Of a stretch of DNA of 64,000 bases, positions 10,560-20,846 are shown piece by piece. The stretch's first letter is position 1. Every line of letters starts with the position of its first letter. Below the pieces are notes generated by a model. It ran no database searches and was not told where the DNA came from. It was given only the letters and a program-made list of their open reading frames with translations. The DNA lies in NCBI GenBank assembly GCA_023634235.1, contig JAMKCF010000012.1, positions 17,493,884-17,557,883 on the forward strand, given 5' to 3'. The translations under genes were made by a program, and so were the position numbers. This DNA is from Pisaster brevispinus (lineage: Eukaryota; Echinodermata; Asteroidea; Forcipulatida; Asteriidae).

Positions 10560-12185
10560 TGTAACTAAAGTAAAACAAACTCAGTGGAGTCATGCACCAA
10601 ACGAAGTTGTTTGTTTTGGGGGCTGGTTGTCACAACTTCTACAACTTCAAGTGCTTAAACCAGGAAAAGGCTGTAGTTTTGTTTTTTTGTTCAAGCACAA
10701 GCGCAATGAATTGTGTTTATTATGGCAATATTTTGCTACGGGACAATGTTTTAAAAACAATTTTTTACAAGCTTGTATGTGGTAGTTCTACATGTCATCT
10801 AATACCAAAGCCAATCGCACCTATACCAGTGTTCTGTATTTACCGTGGTCCTCTCTCTATGATTATCAATCAATCAATCAATCAATTGGACACAAAATAT
10901 CAGCGGCCAATAACTACACCACAGCGCCCTCTGTTGGATTTGCAAACCAAGGTCCGTCCGCACTGATCAGCAGGCACACTGCCGGTTTGTTGTTACGTAA
11001 TTATGCTGATTAAAATCTGTAAAGAAATTCAATGCTGAATCGTTGGATCAGAGACCCCCGTCCGGTGTATTGTTCATTTAGGGTGGAGTGCATTACCATA
11101 ACAATAGCGACAGTATACCTCCCAAAGACGTCCCTAAGGATCTGTGGTGGGACAGTTATGACCCGAGGTCAAGAGGCCAGACTACGTGGAGTTTTCGTTT
11201 TCTTCTCGAGTAATTTCTAGCAAGATGTCTGCTTGTGTGTCGTCACCATTGAACGAAGCCACATAAAACAAAGCTATCATGTTTTACCACATTGTTCGAT
11301 CACAATTTATTTCTGATCTTGCTGTGTGTAGTTAACTTCGGTGTGGTGTTGAATGATTCCTGAATCCAGATTCAGAATGAAAGTCTGACGACCGACTCTG
11401 CTACGACTGCAATCTTACAACAAGAGCAATGTCCATTGCCGTATGGAGATATGATGGAAGCCCGTGTGTAACTATACGCTTGGATTAAACTTAAGATGAG
11501 GTAAATAATATTCATTTGTAGATAATTAAACCATGATTCGAAACGAGACATTCTCGCCGGCAATGATTCAACATGAAAATAGGTGTTGAATTTGAACAGA
11601 AAACTTATTTTGAAGGTTTAATACATTAAGCAATTAAAAGTAACATCCAAAAGGTTTTCCTTTCAATTTGATACTCGATGGTCTGATAAATATTGTTGTC
11701 TTAAATACTTGTCTGTGAGACGATTCCCCTAAAATACTCGAAAATACTCGTGGCGTTTGTCGATTTGCATTATATAAAATGAACAAAACATAGATTCGTG
11801 TTTTATCAGGGGGAACCGTGCATGGTGTACTTCGATACAGCAAATGCTAATGGATACAGGACTTGAGTAGCAGGGACAATATTTTAGCACCTGGTAGTTA
11901 TGAGCTATTTCTAAGAACAAGTACGGAGGTCGTAATTTTAGTGACAACATGGGAAGGGACAATTTCAAACGTTTATAACATGTGGTGACAAGCCACTGGA
12001 AGAAATGATTGCGTTCGAGACTGACAAACTGTTTGTTTGCATCTGAGATTGTAAAATTATATGACCACATCCAGTGGGTTAATCACAACCGATACGGCAA
12101 TATAACATGACTAACAGACCAACACATTCTTTGACCGATAGATGGTGTAGACCTTTAGGGGCCCTAAGTTATCAGGACTGAGATA
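10560..12185. other. Intergenic, no gene recognised
   Basis: About 1.6 kb upstream of the first GT31 gene. It contains a (CAAT)n run near 10865-10887 and no convincing exon. Part of it may be promoter or leader for the gene at 12868, but no TATA box or donor stands out. Confidence 0.35.
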
Positions 12186-12189
12186 AACT

Positions 12190-12345
12190 CCAAAAACTCC
12201 CGGGTCACAATATTGACCCTGATTATGGGCCCGTGGGGGCCTGACCCATTTCTGGTCAGTATGACCCGGAATTTGTGTCAAAATGATCTAAAAATTGGTC
12301 CAACTGACGCAGAAGCCAAGTTTTTCCGGGTTATTAATCGGGAAG
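12190..12345. repeat. TGACCC-type dispersed repeat
   Basis: It has the same motif order as the end of the 3.4-kb copy: CTGACCCATTTCTGG, CAGTATGACCCGGAAT and CAACTGACGCAGAA. There is no tandem array here. A third copy is at 31258-31400. Confidence 0.55.
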
Positions 12346-12521
12346 GGATTCTGAATTGGGTAAAAGAAAACTGTTCATTTTCTCTGGGGACTGGGGAAGT
12401 AGCTAGGGCGATCACTTACATGTACATGTAAGTAATGAGTCAGTAATGGCGTCACCTGAGTTCTAAGCATACTATTCGTAAATTGTGTTTATTGAGAAGC
12501 TTTTTTTTTACGTTTAGGAGC

Positions 12522-12692
12522 CGTTCTGGCCCACACTTAAGCACAGAAAAATCTTGCTCAGCAGAAACAGTTTACCAGCCAACATTCCATAAAGTTTAAA
12601 TTGTTGCCACTGGTACCCCGCTCATTTCTCGCTAAGTAAAGAAATTTGCTAAGCAGAATTTTCTGCTTAACAGCTTTTATGAAATTGGGCCC
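12522..12692. mobile_element. MITE of the GGGCCCAATTTCA family
   Basis: The right end TTTTATGAAATTGGGCCC matches the terminus seen at 718-735 and 39131-39147. The left end CTGGCCCACACTTAAGCAC is diverged. The interior shares CCAGCCAACATTCCATAAAG and TGCTAAGCAGAA-type motifs with 9592-9780. It lies about 180 bp upstream of the first GT31 coding exon. Confidence 0.5.
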
Positions 12693-12748
12693 TGGTTAAA
12701 TTGTGTGTGTATTCGTTTTGAAGTTTTGTTTTTCACTGTGTTTTACAG

Positions 12749-12867
12749 ACGGTTTCTAACAACTGAGCCAGTGCTTTAATGGACTCCTAAGTCTGTGACG
12801 TCACCTCAGCTTTACGACCGAAGAAGGTGATCATATTGATATAAATTTTGAACTATCAGCCCCCAGG
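12749..12867 (+). other. Putative 5' UTR after a splice acceptor
   Basis: TTTTTCACTGTGTTTTACAG at 12729-12748 is a good pyrimidine tract and acceptor. The 119 bases from there to the start codon would be leader. They contain one short upstream ATG (about 12779). No matching donor was identified. Confidence 0.35.
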
Positions 12868-15024
12868 ATGACGGCACTGTGCTTCAAATTGGAGTTCGTT
12901 CTCCTGCTCATCGTGTGTATCTACGCCGCCAAAGTGATGATCGTGCTCGTGTACGTGGATGAACTCACCCCAGCTGACGCCAACATCATTAACGGTCAGA
13001 GTCACGAACCTCATGCAACGTTCGACAGGTTGAACATGGAACGAATGAAAAGACAACACCAGCGAGACTTTCAAGGTGTGATAAGACGTATGGGAGACGA
13101 GGACCCCCAAACTGACCGTACAAAGCGCGAGGACACTGATAATGAGAGTGTGCAAAATCGTACTAGCAAGCTGCACCTAGTCAGCGAGGGCGGTAAGGCA
13201 CGTCCGGAAGTTGAACGCGAAGACGAAGGGAAGGCAATTCGGACTGATACTACTCACGTCAGGACGCCCAAGGGCAACGTTGGTTTCTTGAATAGCGCCC
13301 TCTTCGGTCGAGTGCTGGATTTGATGTTCGATCACAGCCATGCTAAGAAGAAGTGTCAGGGTGCATTGATGGTGTCGCTCATCGCCACAACCCCAACGAA
13401 CGTAGACTTCCGAATGGCGATCCGTGAGACGTGGGGAAACGACGCCTATGCTCATCAGCTCGGTGTTCTCACGCTGTTCGTTCTCGGTTATCCGACTGAC
13501 GACGCCGTAAAATCGGCCGTGTTCCTTGAGAACGAACGGCACGACGACCTCTTGATGGGAAGCTTCGTGGACAGCGTGGGTAACTCCACGTTGAAGGTGC
13601 TCCTCGGGCTGGACTGGGTTACGTCAAATTGCCCATCCACCAAATATGTCTTCACCGGTGATGATCACATGTTCATTGTCTACGAACGCCTTGTTAAACT
13701 TCTTAGAGAAATAAACGAAAAGGACGGTGTGAAAATGTGGACCGGTCGAGTCTCCCAAGGAAGGAGGCCAGAGCGCGACCCAGGAAGTCGATACTATGTG
13801 TCGAGGCAGCTCTACCCAGAGACTCATTATCCTGACTTCTGCACCATCGAGGCTGGTTATGTGCTTAGCGTGGACGCTGCGCGGGAGCTTTTTGCCCTGT
13901 CTTGGGGTGAGCCTCTCCTTCCATTGCCAGATGTCTACATGGGAGTTCTCGCCAAAAAAGCGAATATTCAAATTACGAACGAGATGTCATTTAGTTACGG
14001 TAACCAGGCCAAGGATGCCTGTGAGCTCAGCAGGGTCGTCACGTCACGTGGTTTACGATCGGCGGAACAACTTACAAGCACCTGGGCGAAGTTCAGTGAT
14101 CCTGAGTTCCGCCGGAACTGTCCCGATCCGGATTTGAGTTTGGTGCTCAGTACCAACATCGACAATTTACCTTACCTGGACAAGACACTCCAGATGCGTC
14201 TGAATCATCCGGATTTTTGTTACGATGAAGCCGGGAACGAGGAAAGTGTTTTTATCCTCGTACTCATTAGTACGTTGCCTCGACACTTTGAGCTGCGTAA
14301 CACCATCCGAGAGACTTGGGGCAGCAACTTGATGATACAGGGGGAGAACATTAAGCTTTTATTCGTGATGGGCCACACCCAGACTGATGTTCAACTAATC
14401 CAGCAGCAAGTCAAGGAAGAGGACGAAAAGTTTGGTGATATTATCCAAGCTGACTTTACAGAGTCCTTCCATAATCTAACTCTCAAGGTAGTCATGGGAC
14501 TCCGGTGGGTAACTGAAAACTGCGCCCACGCCAAGTACATGTACAAAGGTGACGATGACATGTTTGTCAATTTCGATAACATTGTGTCTCACTTGAAGGC
14601 GAGCCGGATCAAGGGACTGGCCAAGTCTAGATATTTCCTTGGGAGTGTCCTCTACAGAAGTGTCCGCGTTACTCGCGAGAACTCCAAGTACTACGTGCCT
14701 GATAGACTCTACAGTGGACACTACTTTCCTCCGTACTGCTCGGGCGGCGGGTACATCATTTCCACCGACATCATCCCACAGATGTACCGTAAGTCACTGG
14801 AGACTGCCTTTATACCCATCGATGATGCCTACCAGGGCATCCTCATGAGTAAAATAGGGGTGAAGCCCGTCGCCCACCCGGGGTTCAAAAACTGGGGTGC
14901 TAAGACGGATGGGTGTTCCTTGCGAGAGGTGATGGTGGTCCATGGGTTCAAGAACCCCGACACAATGAGTGCAGTATGGAGAAACTATACCACGCCAGCC
15001 GAGGACTGTCCAAAGGTTTCGTGA
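12868..15024 (+). CDS. Double-domain GT31 beta-1,3-galactosyltransferase-like protein 1
   Basis: 718 codons in one exon, from an ATG in the context CCAGGATGA. Residues 8-30 form a signal anchor, giving a type II Golgi protein; residues 31-158 are a charged stem. Two GT31 (Galactosyl_T) domains follow. Domain 1, about 160-375, has IRETWGN, NSTLKVLLGLDWV, then G264-D-D-H267 where the family has DDD, C325-T-I-E-A-G in place of CSGGG, and PD355VY in place of EDVY. Domain 2, about 458-690, has IRETWGS (480-486), K560-G-D-D-D-MFVN568, CSGGGY (624-629) and D652-D-A-Y. The family transfers Gal, GlcNAc or GalNAc in beta-1,3 linkage from UDP-sugars using a metal held by the DDD motif. Domain 2 looks active; domain 1 looks catalytically impaired. 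Typical single-domain members are about 330-420 residues, so this is a doubled form. The acceptor cannot be predicted. Confidence 0.92.
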   Translation: MTALCFKLEFVLLLIVCIYAAKVMIVLVYVDELTPADANIINGQSHEPHATFDRLNMERMKRQHQRDFQGVIRRMGDEDPQTDRTKREDTDNESVQNRTSKLHLVSEGGKARPEVEREDEGKAIRTDTTHVRTPKGNVGFLNSALFGRVLDLMFDHSHAKKKCQGALMVSLIATTPTNVDFRMAIRETWGNDAYAHQLGVLTLFVLGYPTDDAVKSAVFLENERHDDLLMGSFVDSVGNSTLKVLLGLDWVTSNCPSTKYVFTGDDHMFIVYERLVKLLREINEKDGVKMWTGRVSQGRRPERDPGSRYYVSRQLYPETHYPDFCTIEAGYVLSVDAARELFALSWGEPLLPLPDVYMGVLAKKANIQITNEMSFSYGNQAKDACELSRVVTSRGLRSAEQLTSTWAKFSDPEFRRNCPDPDLSLVLSTNIDNLPYLDKTLQMRLNHPDFCYDEAGNEESVFILVLISTLPRHFELRNTIRETWGSNLMIQGENIKLLFVMGHTQTDVQLIQQQVKEEDEKFGDIIQADFTESFHNLTLKVVMGLRWVTENCAHAKYMYKGDDDMFVNFDNIVSHLKASRIKGLAKSRYFLGSVLYRSVRVTRENSKYYVPDRLYSGHYFPPYCSGGGYIISTDIIPQMYRKSLETAFIPIDDAYQGILMSKIGVKPVAHPGFKNWGAKTDGCSLREVMVVHGFKNPDTMSAVWRNYTTPAEDCPKVS

Positions 15025-16036
15025 CACTTAACTGGTGATTGACCATCAGAAACTTCAACGACAGTAAAAAAAACAACCAATTTTTAATACAGTCACTGTA
15101 CAGACTTGGATGTCTTGCATAGCAAGCTGCAAAACCAAAACCTCATTACATAACTGCAATATTCAAAGAGGTTTTCATTAATTCAACAATTTACGTAATC
15201 CAGACCGCCCCAAACAAATCTTGTTTTCTGTTTGTCACAATTTCCACATTTTGCCGAACAGTGACTTTGGAAAAGAGAAAGGATTACCAGCGTTATTCCT
15301 AAATCGCAACTTCATGAACTTCTGTATTGCCTGGTGTCAGCAAACTGCAATGTGCTATATGAAATAATGCCTAATGTTAGTTTGTTCATATTGCTGTAAA
15401 GTTTTAAGTTCTGCTTTACCTAACCACGGTCGGCCTGTGGCGATCTTTTGGTACCAACACAGCTATTCTGCGTGTAGACACAATTACAAACATGAAAGTA
15501 AACTTTGAACTGACAGCAGAGGGCGGTATTTATATGTAACCATAAAAGCTGTGAGCGTTAGGCCGTGTCCGAAACGGCGACTTCGGCTACAGCTACAGTT
15601 AGATCAGCGCGTCTGCCAGTGTTGAAGAATAGGCAGACGCGCGCGATCTAGCCGTAGCTGTAGCCGAAGTCGCCGTTTCGGACACGGCCTTATTATTACG
15701 ATTAGAAGCCACTTTCAATCCCCAAAAACACATATGCGCACACAGGGTGCCAGACTAAACTGATGCCGTCTAGCAACCACGTGACCACAGAAAACTGGTA
15801 CCTCAATACCTCAATACCTCAATACACAGCTCTGGTAACCAATAATATCCATTAGTATTGACAGTCGTTCACCCTTTGTTCTTTGATTACAACAATTTTG
15901 AAGCTGAACACAAAAGCTGATTTTTAAAATATATAATACTATTTTAGCCCTGTATTGTTTTTAACATGCCGAATTGTCGTGATTTATAGGTGCATTTTTT
16001 ATGTTTACTTTTTAATGTAAATAAATTCCTAATAAA
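15025..16036 (+). other. Putative 3' UTR with poly(A) signals
   Basis: The first clear AATAAA hexamers after the stop are at 16019-16024 and 16031-16036, which would give a leaderless 3' UTR of about 1 kb. If so, the palindromic MITE at 15561-15689 is transcribed inside it and could fold into a long hairpin. No nearer canonical signal was seen. Confidence 0.35.
15561..15689. mobile_element. PIF/Harbinger-like palindromic MITE with TTA target duplication
   Basis: A 129-bp near-palindrome: the first 36 bp (GGCCGTGTCCGAAACGGCGA...) are repeated exactly in inverse at the right end, and similarity continues for about 60 bp. It is flanked by TTA at 15558-15560 and 15690-15692. A 3-bp TTA/TAA duplication is the hallmark of the PIF/Harbinger superfamily. 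A decayed relative lies at 60835-60948. Confidence 0.75.
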
Positions 16037-16160
16037 ATTGAAAGTTTGTGCTTCACTCATTTCATACTAATCGACTGCAGAGTAAAAAATAGCTTGCTGT
16101 TACATGATTCTAATTTAAAATCAATGAAAGTGTTATTGTTTATGTATCAGAGGTCTCAAC

Positions 16161-16335
16161 ATGTTAAGATGGGGCTTGGCCCAAAGTCCAGCTTGTGAGT
16201 GTGGTGTTGAGGAGGTAACAACAGATCACATGACCACAGCCTACCCCCTTTAAACCACCAAATGGCATCCCTAGGCTGATGGAAGTGGATGAGGCCACTA
16301 GAGAGTGGCTGCTTCACAGTACTCTGGAAATGTAA
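16161..16335 (+). pseudogene. LINE reverse-transcriptase C-terminal relic
   Basis: The frame reads MLRWGLAQSPACECG, VEEVTTDHMTTAYPL, then a stop and a frame change, and PPNGIPRLMEVDEATREWLLH followed by STLEM and a stop. The pattern WGL...P.C.CG...T..H....CPL ... A..WL is the zinc-knuckle-like ending of many non-LTR retrotransposons. It has one frameshift and is truncated at its 5' end. Confidence 0.7.
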
Positions 16336-16521
16336 TTCGTTTTGTTCTCGACATACGCGAGAAGAGAAGAGGTCTAACATTTAGAATGTTAAACCTCATC
16401 AGAAAAGACACTTCGAGCTAAAGCCCTGTGGACGAATTAAAACACCCGTCCACGAGCGCTAACAGAAAAGCTGCAATCTTTGGAAAAGTTGTCGTGATCA
16501 AAACACGACACAATTTTCAGA

Positions 16522-16662
16522 ACCCGGTGTGGCAGGAGATTCTGTCCCCCATACAGCGAAGTGCTGTGTACAAACTTCTTCTGACAGCGCCCTCTTTTGA
16601 ATCAACCTCCTTCAGCCCATTAATTTCCCGTAATGGGGAACAGAATCTCCCTATGACACCTG
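16522..16662. mobile_element. Short MITE with inverted ends
   Basis: The left end GGTGTGGCAGGAGATTCTGT and the right end, read on the other strand GGTGTCATAGGGAGATTCTG, match over about 28 bp including CCCCAT. Interior about 85 bp, non-coding. Confidence 0.55.
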
Positions 16663-16671
16663 CAGCCGATT

Positions 16672-16832
16672 TCACGAAACGCTAGGATTAATCCTATCTC
16701 GAGTTAGGGCGGGTAACTAGTCCTAACTTAGGATTAATCCTAAGGTTTACATGTTACAGTGCAAGGCTGGGACTCGTCCTAAGTCCTAAGATTAATCCTA
16801 AGTTAGGAAGAGTTTGGTGAAATCGACGGCTG
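16672..16832. mobile_element. MITE rich in AGGATTAATCCTA palindromes
   Basis: The left end CGATTTCACGAAAC and the right end GTTTGGTGAAATCG are inverted. Inside, AGGATTAATCCTA and CCTAACTTAGGATTAATCC-type motifs occur several times. It is non-coding. Confidence 0.6.
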
Positions 16833-17012
16833 CCTTCCCCCAATTACTCAAAGTTGATTTATTAACAACACCGAGGTACAATACAGGGGGCAGTGTTCCC
16901 TTTTTAATCAATCTATAAGGCGTGTTGACTTCAACGTGGGAAAGTAGAATTAGCTTTTGCAAACTGCTTACCGTCCAAAGGGACATAAGGTGTAAATGCA
17001 TACAAGTAGTCT

Positions 17013-17305
17013 ATGAGTGACGTTTCGACCTCAGAGTCTTCCTCCAACGCACAATGATAACATAGCAAACACAAACAGGTATACTAGTGAAAAGGTTTTT
17101 TCTTCTTTCTCTTGACTTCTTCTGTTACATCAGTATACATGTTATGTGTGCGTTGTGTTGTCATTAAGCCTTGCGAGAAAAACTCTGTTATAATCGAAAC
17201 TTCAGGCAACTAATTGTTGCATTTTGTTTATACCTGTTCTGGTGTTGTGTTGTCACTAAGCCTTCGAGAAAGACTCTTAAAGGATCGAAACTTATAATTG
17301 TTGCA
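17013..17305. repeat. Cluster of hammerhead-like repeat units in both orientations
   Basis: On the minus strand, GAGGAAGACTCTGAGGTCGA with AAACGTC follows (17048-17019). On the plus strand two units about 100 bp apart read AAGCCTTGCGAGAAAAACTC...ATCGAAACTT (17165-17205) and AAGCCTTCGAGAAAGACTCT...ATCGAAACTT (17258-17292), each followed by AATTGTTGCA. The order GAGGA, short stem, TCGAAAC resembles decayed hammerhead cores of Penelope-like elements and retrozymes. Related copies are at 32093-32140 and 44610-44690. Confidence 0.45.
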
Positions 17306-17400
17306 CTTGACTTCAATGAATTATTATCATAACGTTAAATGTTGCAGCGTTAAACCATGGCCTATATGTGGCTGAGGGTGTTCCCCAAGTTCAATTTTAC

Positions 17401-17690
17401 GCACTCTGTTCCTCTTGTACAGAAGCACCCACCCCCCCTTTAAAAAAAACACCAAAGACTATGGGCTCTTTAAATTACCAACACCATTAGGATATGCAAA
17501 TACTTTCGTTCTTGTTCGGCATTATGCTTAGCATTATTTTGGTTTCATGTGCGCGCCACCTACCTTAATTGATACTGTTTATGCGTTTCACGCATGCGTG
17601 TGATACGCTCGTGCACGCGACACCTAAATCTCTTGCCGAAATTACTTTTAAAAATCGGTTATTTGATAGTCCCCCCCCCCCCCGCGCACC
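17401..17690. other. Spacer with poly-C tracts
   Basis: No gene. It contains CCACCCCCCC near 17430 and a run of about 15 C near 17671-17685. Confidence 0.4.
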
Positions 17691-17791
17691 CCACGCACAG
17701 TTAAGTGCACAATATGCTCTTAACTGTGCTTAACTTATGCTTTAACACCAATATGCTCGTTCAGGGGCTTTATTCACTGGTTCACAAAGGC

Positions 17792-18378
17792 TGTCTTTCT
17801 ATTAGCCTTGTCCAAGGCTCTTTACGCAAGCACCCCGCTTTGAATTCACCAGGTAGCATAACAATACTGGCACAGTACTGCAGTACTTGATATACAATAT
17901 ACCGTGGGGTCGAAGCATGGTTTTTCAACCTCGTACCAAAAAACGAAGCCGAAACAGAGCCTTGTTCCCACTGTAAAAAGGTCAGATTGTGGGCGGAGTT
18001 GTTTTATGCTAATATTTCCCGAAGGTGTATGCTCATTGGTTAATGTATAGTGGCAAGGCGAATACTACTTAATCATTACGTCATAACGAGAGTTTATGAT
18101 TGGACGATTATCCGCCCAGTACAGGAAATGAATATTCAATATCCGATTCCAGCATACGTAATTAGCGCTGGAATCCCTGCGCAATGATAAAGAAAAACAT
18201 GAACAAGGCACTGTTTCGGCTTCGTTTTTAGTACGAGGTTGAAAAACCATGCTTCGACCCCACGGTATACTGTATATCAAGTACTTCAGTACCGTGCCTG
18301 TATTGTTATGCTACCTGGTGAATTCAAAGCGGGGTGATTGCGTAAAGAGCCTTGGACAAGGCTATCTTTCTATCACAT
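17792..18378. mobile_element. 0.6-kb foldback element with arms of about 175 bp
   Basis: The left arm (about 17792-17970) and right arm (about 18200-18378) are inverse copies differing at only a few positions by eye. Shared landmarks are GCCTTGTCCAAGGCTC, CCCGCTTTGAATTCACC, GGGGTCGAAGCATGGTTTTT and AACGAAGCCGAAACAG. The 230-bp centre is unique and contains two ATTGG boxes. No transposase. A non-autonomous DNA element or a recent inverted duplication. Confidence 0.75.
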
Positions 18379-18489
18379 TTCAATACGTGCACCCAAACGT
18401 GACCAGTCTTCGACCAATCAGAGTGCATGAACGATCCAATGGTTTAATAGTATTATTTGATAATAGCAGAAAAACCGCAATTTATTTTG

Positions 18490-18578
18490 CTTGAAGAGGA
18501 AGCCGTGGGGAAAGCTTCAGTCTGCGGGATATTATTTCCTCACTATCACCCCGACGCCAGTTGTCTACATATGACAAG
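18490..18578 (+). other. Candidate non-coding first exon of the second GT31 gene
   Basis: The segment ends ATGACAAG followed by a good donor, GTAAGC, at 18579. The coding exon at 20847 is directly preceded by an acceptor (TTATTTTTCAG ending 20834), so a leader intron of 2.26 kb would join them. The exon start is not defined; this rests only on splice-site matches. Confidence 0.25.
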
Positions 18579-18599
18579 GTAAGCAGATACGTTTGACGA

Positions 18600-20820
18600 A
18601 AACAAAATACAATTTTTATCAAATTCTAGTATTTTTTGTCTTTACACACGTTTTTTTGACATAAAGGGATGGGTAGTTTTTACTAACGGGAAGACTAGGT
18701 TTGGTAAACATACCATTACTGTACGCCAGCGCACTGTGTGCAATGTCATTGTAAATTAAAATGGTTATACATAAATTATTTCCTACTTACAAAATAATAA
18801 TGTTTGTTCTTGTTCTTGTTGCTGTTATTGTTGCTGTCGTTGTTGCATGTTATTTGCAGAATATGCGTATGGTTGGAGAAATGAGTGCAAAACTGCTTCA
18901 ACGGGGTTAAAGTGCTTTACTTTGGGCAAAACATTTATAATTTGCACTTGGGATACTCTAAAAGTGTTGCAAGGTTTTAATTAAATTATTCTTCTGATGG
19001 ATGGCCCCCATATTGGGTTTTTATGAACAAATTCTTTTAACTTTCTTACCAATTTGTAAACGAATAACCATATTGGAATTATTTACACGTGAAGATAATA
19101 TCGAGTGACTGTCTAACAGTAACATGTTTAGATGTATTTTGTTTGTACATTACAATGCAAGGCCCCTCAATTTAATGAGGACAAAGTATGTCAAAATATA
19201 ATTTTGACTAAAATAACTTTTTTTTTAGCTTTCATTTTAATAATCCGTCTGGTTTGGGGGTAGTTTTGGGTGTTTTTGTGTGGTTTTGTTTGTTTGTTGG
19301 GGTGTTGGGGTGTTGGCCCTAATCACAACCGAAAGGAAAACTATTCCGTGACACCTGGACACTGAAGACGGCACAGACTTTCTTGCAAGTGTTGATGTAC
19401 ACGGGGGAATTCCCAAATGTGTGACTTCCAACAAAGGGGGCATTGTTCACACCACTTTGAATACCACTTGCAAGCAATGCAGGATGTGTTTTTGAGGAGT
19501 AGGCCTAATCTGCTCTGATTCTGATGAAACAGTACGCTTCAGTTTACTTGTTCAAATGCACGTAATAAAATGTTATCAAAAATAAGAATTGTAAAATATT
19601 AAATATTTAATGGAATACAACATATGCTTCAGGCGGGGGGGGGGGGGGGCGTAAAGTCCGAGATTTAGGCCTAGGCCATGAAAAATTCCTGATAAATGTG
19701 GGGTAATCCACAAGCCTACAGAATGCTTAGGAAAAGGTGCCGAATTGATGGAAGTGTTCTTTTTTATGCTACTAATTCAAACTCAGGGAAAACATTTAAA
19801 ATGCATTTTTCCTGTTTTGGGAAAATGTCCATTTTTGAGGCAGTACTGACACAACAGGATACAATTGCCCAAGTTTTTCTCACCAGTTATGGAAAGACCA
19901 ATATTTGCCCTAATCACAGCCGAAAGGAAAATTTTCTGAGACCCCTGGCAAGTTGACATTTTGAGGGCCAAACATAGGGTACAAATTTCGATTTTGCAAG
20001 TTTTAAAAACATGCTCTTAATGCATGTTGCAAAAATAGCACAAGGGTGAAACTTATAGCAATAATGTTTTTTTCTCAAGTAAAGCCAAGGATGATACTTT
20101 GTAGTGATATAAAAGGTTTTATGAAATAATTTTGCATTTTGGTAGGGTGGAATTATAAATATCACCTAAAAACCAGTTTTTCATACCCCAAAATTGGCCT
20201 AAAACGCACAAAACACAAAAAGATCTGTTATCATGGCAACGGGCTATATAATAAATTGAAAAGTCAATTTTGTTTACTTACACCCCAAGGCCCATCCACC
20301 CACAAAGTATAATTAAGTATTATTGCTTCACCCTTTGGATGGAACGTACCGTGTTTCGGGGAGTGGCCGTTGAATGCGCCAAAGCGCCTTCTAAACACTA
20401 ACAAGGTGCTACAGAATTGAGTCTCATAATAATCTAATAACTTCAAAAAACCTGTCTGGAAATAAATCGATAAGCGCTGAGAGACGCTCGTAATAACTCG
20501 CTGTATAAGAACTAGTTATTATCATTATGATGATGATGGTGATTATTACCATCATCAATATTGCGTCTACATTATTTTAGTTGCCAACATTATAGTCAAC
20601 GTGTAGCTTCATTCAAGACAACATGGTAGAACTTACATTCACTGTGTTTATATTGCAGAGTCTGACCTCCGTGGAAACTGTGACGCATGTCGTTCCCAAA
20701 TCATGCTGAAAGGGTGTTCTTCACGCTTGATTGACACCATAAGTTTACCTCCAGTTCGCTCTTTGTAATCCAGTGTTCAATGTGACCTCTGAAGAGAAAA
20801 CAACATTGAGCATTTTAAGC
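18600..20820. other. Upstream region or leader intron of the second GT31 gene
   Basis: No coding exon is recognised. GCCCTAATCACAACCGAAAG-type motifs occur at 19316 and 19910, both followed by GGAAAA and a GTGACACC or GAGACCCC motif, so a dispersed repeat is present twice. A run of about 15 G is near 19635. A second acceptor-like TTTATATTGCAG lies at 20648-20659. Confidence 0.35.
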
Positions 20821-20846
20821 GAATTATTTTTCAGTTGACACTCGTC

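Noticed and set aside
20835..20846. Extension of GT31 protein 2 by four residues upstream of the ATG
   Set aside because: The extended frame starts with TTG and abuts a splice acceptor; the ATG at 20847 is the likely start. The same holds for protein 3, where the five extra codons begin with GTG.
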